A stretch of DNA of 6,988 nucleotides from Acetobacteraceae bacterium. Its GTDB lineage: Bacteria > Pseudomonadota > Alphaproteobacteria > Zavarziniales > Zavarziniaceae. Shown here in pieces: positions 6,597 through 6,988 of the stretch. The notes below the pieces were generated by a model. That model saw nothing but the letters and a program-made list of their open reading frames with translations. It did not search any database and was not told where the DNA came from. The stretch is taken from positions 1 through 6,988 of the forward strand of contig CANCOY010000157.1 in assembly GCA_947379865.1 (NCBI GenBank). Direction: 5' to 3'. Positions within the stretch are counted from its first letter, which is position 1. Each line of letters opens with the position of its first letter. The translations under genes and the position numbers were made by a program.

Positions 6597-6988
6597 ATGT
6601 CCGACGCAGAGCTTGTCCTGATCGACGATCCCGCACCGGGCGTGCGGCGCCTCACCCTCAACCGCCCGGCCAAGCGCAATGCCCTGTCCAACGGCCTGCG
6701 CACCGCCCTTTATGCGGGGCTTGAGGCGGCCGACCGCGACAAGGCGGTGCGCGTCTCCATCATCCGGGGGGCGGGGCCGTGCTTTTCCGCCGGCTATGAT
6801 CTGGGCGAGAATCTCTACAAGGACCAGCCCTTCTACACCGCCGGGGGCGATGGCCAATGGGCGCGCCATGCACTCGACGGCATGTTCCGCGTCTGGGATC
6901 TGGCCAAGCCGGTGATCGGCCAGGTGCATGGCTATTGCCTGGCCGGGGGCTCGGAACTGGCGGCGGCCTGTGACCTCGTTTATGTGGC
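6597..6988 (+). CDS. Enoyl-CoA hydratase/isomerase (crotonase) family protein, 3'-truncated by the window edge
   Basis: The first 130 codons of a crotonase are present, starting at ATG 6597 behind GGGGAGAG (6583-6590). L21-NRPAKRNALS is the usual first-strand motif, and C62-FSAGYDL contributes the first oxyanion-hole amide (A65). KPVIGQVHGYCLAGGSEL (104-121) contributes the second (G117) and a glutamate, E120, matching catalytic Glu144 of rat enoyl-CoA hydratase. The second catalytic position (Glu164 in rat) lies beyond the window, so hydratase, isomerase and other crotonase activities cannot be separated. The family usually runs about 260 residues, so roughly half is missing. It follows the acyl-CoA synthetase by 41 bases and is probably co-transcribed with it, the pair supplying activation and then hydration or isomerisation of a CoA thioester. 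Confidence 0.92.
   Translation, partial: MSDAELVLIDDPAPGVRRLTLNRPAKRNALSNGLRTALYAGLEAADRDKAVRVSIIRGAGPCFSAGYDLGENLYKDQPFYTAGGDGQWARHALDGMFRVWDLAKPVIGQVHGYCLAGGSELAAACDLVYV

Noticed and set aside
4876..6636. 586-codon open frame on the minus strand covering the whole acyl-CoA synthetase gene
   Set aside because: Its codons occupy exactly the same triplets as the + gene, so it stays open merely because that gene avoids TTA, CTA and TCA codons, as GC-rich genes do. The translation is low-complexity with no recognised domain, while the + frame has every ANL motif and a perfect ribosome binding site.

Overview
This is GC-rich bacterial DNA, most likely from an alphaproteobacterium (Rhodospirillales- or Sphingomonadales-like). 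The assignment rests on codon use, strong AGGAGG-type ribosome binding sites and the look of the acyl-CoA synthetase and the small 'EARLAAALRENLRRRK' protein. It is an inference from sequence character, not a database match. The window joins two different kinds of DNA.

Left part (1-4595, all on +): the end of a surface-polysaccharide locus. It holds the 3' portion of an FkbM-family methyltransferase gene, an 852-residue protein with two complete GT4-type glycosyltransferase domains in tandem, and a 332-residue class I SAM-dependent methyltransferase. The first two genes abut (TAAATG) and the third follows after 20 bases, so they look like one operon. A plausible joint job is cytoplasmic-face assembly and methyl decoration of an O-antigen, capsule or exopolysaccharide glycan. 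Composition is patchy: the first part of the glycosyltransferase gene drops to about 33% G+C, while its later part is near 60%.

Junction (4596-5013): the operon ends against a convergent 61-residue minus-strand gene (4701-4886). A GC-rich stem-loop candidate lies in the 105-base gap. A 127-base divergent spacer then separates the small gene from the next + gene.

Right part (5014-6988, +): ordinary high-GC (about 70%) metabolic DNA. It carries a complete 513-residue AMP-forming acyl-CoA synthetase and, 41 bases on, the first 130 codons of an enoyl-CoA hydratase/isomerase (crotonase) that runs off the window. Together they suggest CoA activation and processing of a fatty or other carboxylic acid; the substrate cannot be told from the sequence.

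No RNA gene, CRISPR array, insertion sequence or clearly novel system was seen. The most interesting items are the compositional break inside the tandem glycosyltransferase, which falls at a GT-B domain boundary, its A8 tract, and the pairing of that enzyme with two methyltransferases.
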